Below are positions 62,251-64,000 of a stretch of 64,000 nt of DNA, piece by piece (position 1 is the stretch's first letter; every line of letters begins with the position of its first letter). Position numbers and translations under genes: made by a program. The notes under the pieces were generated by a model. It was not told where the DNA came from. It ran no database searches and was given only the letters and a program-made list of their open reading frames with translations. Origin of the DNA: Donghicola mangrovi (GTDB lineage: Bacteria; Pseudomonadota; Alphaproteobacteria; Rhodobacterales; Rhodobacteraceae); NCBI RefSeq assembly GCF_013377535.1, contig NZ_JABCJE010000011.1:62001-126000 (forward strand). The letters run 5' to 3'.

Positions 62251-63095
62251 CAGTCGATGATGTCCAGCTCGCGCGCGGTGTCTTCGATCGGCTGGTACAT
62301 CTCGTTGGTGGCGGGGATGAAGGCCGAGCGGGGGAAGCTGGCCAGCAGAGCCTCGTCGGTCATGCCGACCAGAGCATCCTGAACGCGCTGGGTGAAGCCT
62401 TCGCCAAAGCGGGCATCAACGTCGCCGCGGATGGTCCAGTTGTAATCGGGATAGGACGGGGTCTTCCAGATCAGGGTGGTGGCGTCCGCTTCGGCGGTCT
62501 TTTCGGCCACGGCGCTGTCATAGACGGTGTAGTTCAGGGCGCCGATCTCGTATGCGCCGGACGCGACCAGACGCAGGGTCTGACCGTGATCGCCGCTGAA
62601 GCCAACCGAGGTGAACAGCTCTTCGGGGGCTTTGCCGGTGTGCTCGCGGATGTAGAATTCAGGCATCAAACGGCCCGAGGTCGAGGTCTGCGCGCCAAAG
62701 GTAAAGCTGTGGCCGGCCATGTCGGGGAATTCTTCGGACGCGGTCAGGCCAGTCGATTTGTTCGCGATGAAGTAGGTGACAAAGGTCTCGTCCTCGGCAC
62801 CCTGAGCGATGGCCTTGGAGCCTTCGACGGCCAGACGGGCCTGAACGCCGGACAGACCGCCGAACCAGCCCAGCTGGATCTGGTCGTTGCGGAACGCCAT
62901 CACGGCCGCGCCATAGTCTTTGACCGGCACATATTCGACATCAACGCCAAGCTGCGCCTCAAGGTAATCGGCAACGGCACCGAAACGCTCGACCAGTTTG
63001 GTCTCGTCGTCATCGGGGATCGCCGAGAAGTAGAGGGTTTCTGCCATCACGGGCGACGCGGTAGCACAAAGAAGGGCAAGAACGAGCTTTTTCAT
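62250..63095 (-). CDS. periplasmic substrate-binding protein, PhnD superfamily (putative selenate/oxyanion type)
   Basis: 281 residues from ATG 63095 behind GAGG; the longer frame from 63140 lacks a start signal. A signal peptide (about 1-18, ending SPVMA) precedes YFSAIPDDDETKLVERFGAVADYLE. Then come VEYVPVKDYGAAVMAFRNDQIQLGWFGGLSGVQAR, FGAQTSTSGRLMPEF, VGFSGDHGQTLRLVASGAYEIGALNYTVYD and YPDYNWTIRGD. The GLSGVQARL and STSGRLMPE pattern matches the PhnD relatives that annotation pipelines call putative selenate ABC transporter binding proteins. No selenium genes lie in the window, so phosphonate, phosphite or another oxyanion remains possible. First gene of the transporter operon. Confidence 0.82.
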   Translation of the reverse strand: MKKLVLALLCATASPVMAETLYFSAIPDDDETKLVERFGAVADYLEAQLGVDVEYVPVKDYGAAVMAFRNDQIQLGWFGGLSGVQARLAVEGSKAIAQGAEDETFVTYFIANKSTGLTASEEFPDMAGHSFTFGAQTSTSGRLMPEFYIREHTGKAPEELFTSVGFSGDHGQTLRLVASGAYEIGALNYTVYDSAVAEKTAEADATTLIWKTPSYPDYNWTIRGDVDARFGEGFTQRVQDALVGMTDEALLASFPRSAFIPATNEMYQPIEDTARELDIID

Positions 63096-63161
63096 AGGGG
63101 CCTCGAAAATTGGGTTCGGGGTGTCTTTAGTGCCGAACAAATCAGGGTTCCAGAGAAAGAA

Positions 63162-63197
63162 CCGCCCCGAGCTGGGATCCAGTCGGGGCGGCGTTTT
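63162..63197. terminator. bidirectional hairpin between the transporter operon and the right-edge gene
   Basis: CCGCCCCGA (63162-63170) pairs with TCGGGGCGG (63183-63191), extended by CTGG/CCAG inside. CGTTTTATT follows on the plus strand. On the minus strand, where the upstream gene is transcribed, only TTCTTTCT follows. Confidence 0.7.
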
Positions 63198-63214
63198 ATT
63201 CAGATTTTGCTATA

Positions 63215-64000
63215 TCAGGGGCGTTTGGGGCGGGGTGCGCCCGGTTTGCCGCCAGCAGGTTTGCGGAACGGGGTCGCGTCGCCGCCTTTGGGGGCCGGAC
63301 GGCCACCGGGTTTGCCGCCAAAGCCGCGTTTCTCGCCGGGTTTGCCCCCCTTGAAGCCGCCGCCGTCACGACCGAAGCCGGGTTTGCCTTCCTTGCCAAA
63401 TGCGGGCTTGCCACCATCGCGGCCAAAGCCGGGCTTGCCGTCCTTGTTAAAGGGGCGCTTGCCTGCGGGCTTGCCGTCGGATTTGCGTTCCCAGTCGCCT
63501 TCGTGCTTGCGGGGCGCGGGTTTGCCGCTGTGGCTTTTCGCGCCGAACGATTTTGCGGGACGCTCGCCTGCGCCGGCGGGTTTGTCCGCGCGGGGCTTGC
63601 GGGGGCGGTCTTCCCAGTTGTCGCTCTTGGCTTTGTCACCCCAGACGGGTTTCGCCTTGCGGACTACGGCGCCATGGGGCTCGGACAGGTCGGGGCGTTC
63701 CATACGCTCGACGCGCTCGGGGCGGGCTGCGCCTTCGGCACGGGCGGGACGGGGGGCGTCAGGGCGTGCGGGACGCTCGGCGCGCTCTTTCCACTCGGGG
63801 CGGGCAGGGCGTTCGCCGCGCTCGGGGCGGTCGCCACGGTCAGCACGCTGGGGACGGTCGCCGCGATCACCACGGTCGCCGAAACGGCCACCCTTGTCGC
63901 CAAAGCGTCCGCCTTTGTCACCAAAGCGGCCACCCTTGTCGCCGAAGCGGCCGCCGGGTTTGCCCATGGGACGGGGTGCGGTTTTCGGCAGATCGGGCGC
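63215..64000 (-). CDS. basic, glycine-rich low-complexity C-terminal tail of a larger protein (5' end cut by window edge)
   Basis: 261 residues are visible, and the frame is still open at base 64000 (residues APDLPKTAPRPM precede the first internal ATG at 63967), so the true start lies beyond the window. The visible part is disordered: RFGDKGG repeated four times, then RGDRP/ERPARP units, later KPGFGRDGG and GGKPGG motifs, ending PGAPRPKRP. Such Arg/Gly/Lys-rich tails occur on DEAD-box RNA helicases and on RluB-type rRNA pseudouridine synthases of Rhodobacterales. Neither catalytic domain is inside the window. RNA binding is likely by composition. Confidence 0.65.
   Translation of the reverse strand, partial: APDLPKTAPRPMGKPGGRFGDKGGRFGDKGGRFGDKGGRFGDRGDRGDRPQRADRGDRPERGERPARPEWKERAERPARPDAPRPARAEGAARPERVERMERPDLSEPHGAVVRKAKPVWGDKAKSDNWEDRPRKPRADKPAGAGERPAKSFGAKSHSGKPAPRKHEGDWERKSDGKPAGKRPFNKDGKPGFGRDGGKPAFGKEGKPGFGRDGGGFKGGKPGEKRGFGGKPGGRPAPKGGDATPFRKPAGGKPGAPRPKRP
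63869..63955 (-). repeat. tandem 21-bp coding repeat (RFGDKGG x4)
   Basis: Four near-identical 21-bp units encode RFGDKGG (the last RFGDRGD). They differ only at third codon positions, so the protein repeat is under selection while the DNA drifts. Confidence 0.8.

Overview
The window comes from a chromosome of an alphaproteobacterium of the order Rhodobacterales (Roseobacter/Rhodobacteraceae type). The evidence is the high G+C content, a SAM/SAH riboswitch in front of metK (a class known from Rhodobacterales), an irr next to fabA-fabB-fabI, the runs aroA..cmk..rpsA-ihfB-lapA-trpF-trpB and phoH-ybeY-corC-lnt, and a two-domain PutA with a divergent Lrp-type regulator. It is mostly core housekeeping DNA. 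No prophage, insertion sequence, integrase, CRISPR array or rRNA operon was seen. Both edges cut a gene: a 3-oxoadipate enol-lactonase on the left and a protein with a basic low-complexity tail on the right.

Layout. 0-3.2 kb (minus strand): enol-lactonase fragment, then a haloacid dehalogenase, alpha/beta hydrolase and PLP ammonia-lyase operon. 3.3-7.1 kb: FKBP isomerase, the fabA-fabB-fabI unsaturated fatty-acid operon and divergent irr. 7.1-11.3 kb: a periplasmic sulfite-oxidase-fold-like protein linked to a large hybrid histidine kinase, and a putative glycosyltransferase. 11.4-18 kb: miaB, an OmpA-type protein and lipoprotein that share a small domain, then phoH-ybeY-corC-lnt. 18-27.8 kb: riboswitch-metK, trmB, aroA, a GFA-family gene, cmk, rpsA, ihfB, lapA, trpF and trpB. 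28-30.6 kb: an accessory cluster of three secreted acidic repeat proteins, two of them PepSY-like, with the last coupled to a membrane-bound LuxR-type regulator. This is the best candidate here for an undescribed system. 30.6-34.2 kb: DUF2237, pth, rplY, a sulfotransferase and an unknown gene.

34.2-43.1 kb: the complete ybgC-tolQRAB-pal-cpoB envelope-constriction locus, then tilS and ftsH. 43.2-50.4 kb: MOSC protein, chorismate mutase, folD, an Lrp-type regulator, a DUF2235 hydrolase, a hotdog thioesterase, divergent metF/metR with a striking palindrome between them, and an inositol-monophosphatase-type gene. 50.4-56.1 kb: rhomboid protease, putA with its divergent regulator, a TPR protein and tRNA-Leu(UAA). 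56.1-60 kb: a three-gene signalling unit of membrane histidine kinase, single-domain receiver and degenerate kinase-like protein. 60-63.1 kb: an ABC transporter of the PhnCDE superfamily with a fused double permease, related to systems annotated as putative selenate importers.

Links between parts. Metabolic genes tie into one-carbon and SAM metabolism (metK, metF, folD), aromatic amino acids (aroA, chorismate mutase, trpF, trpB) and membrane lipids (fabABI, lnt). Regulation is visible directly in the DNA as one riboswitch, one strong palindromic operator candidate and many intrinsic terminators. Four copies of a short dispersed intergenic element beginning GAGTATTT or GGGTATTT also occur. All function calls are from reading the sequence; no database search was run.
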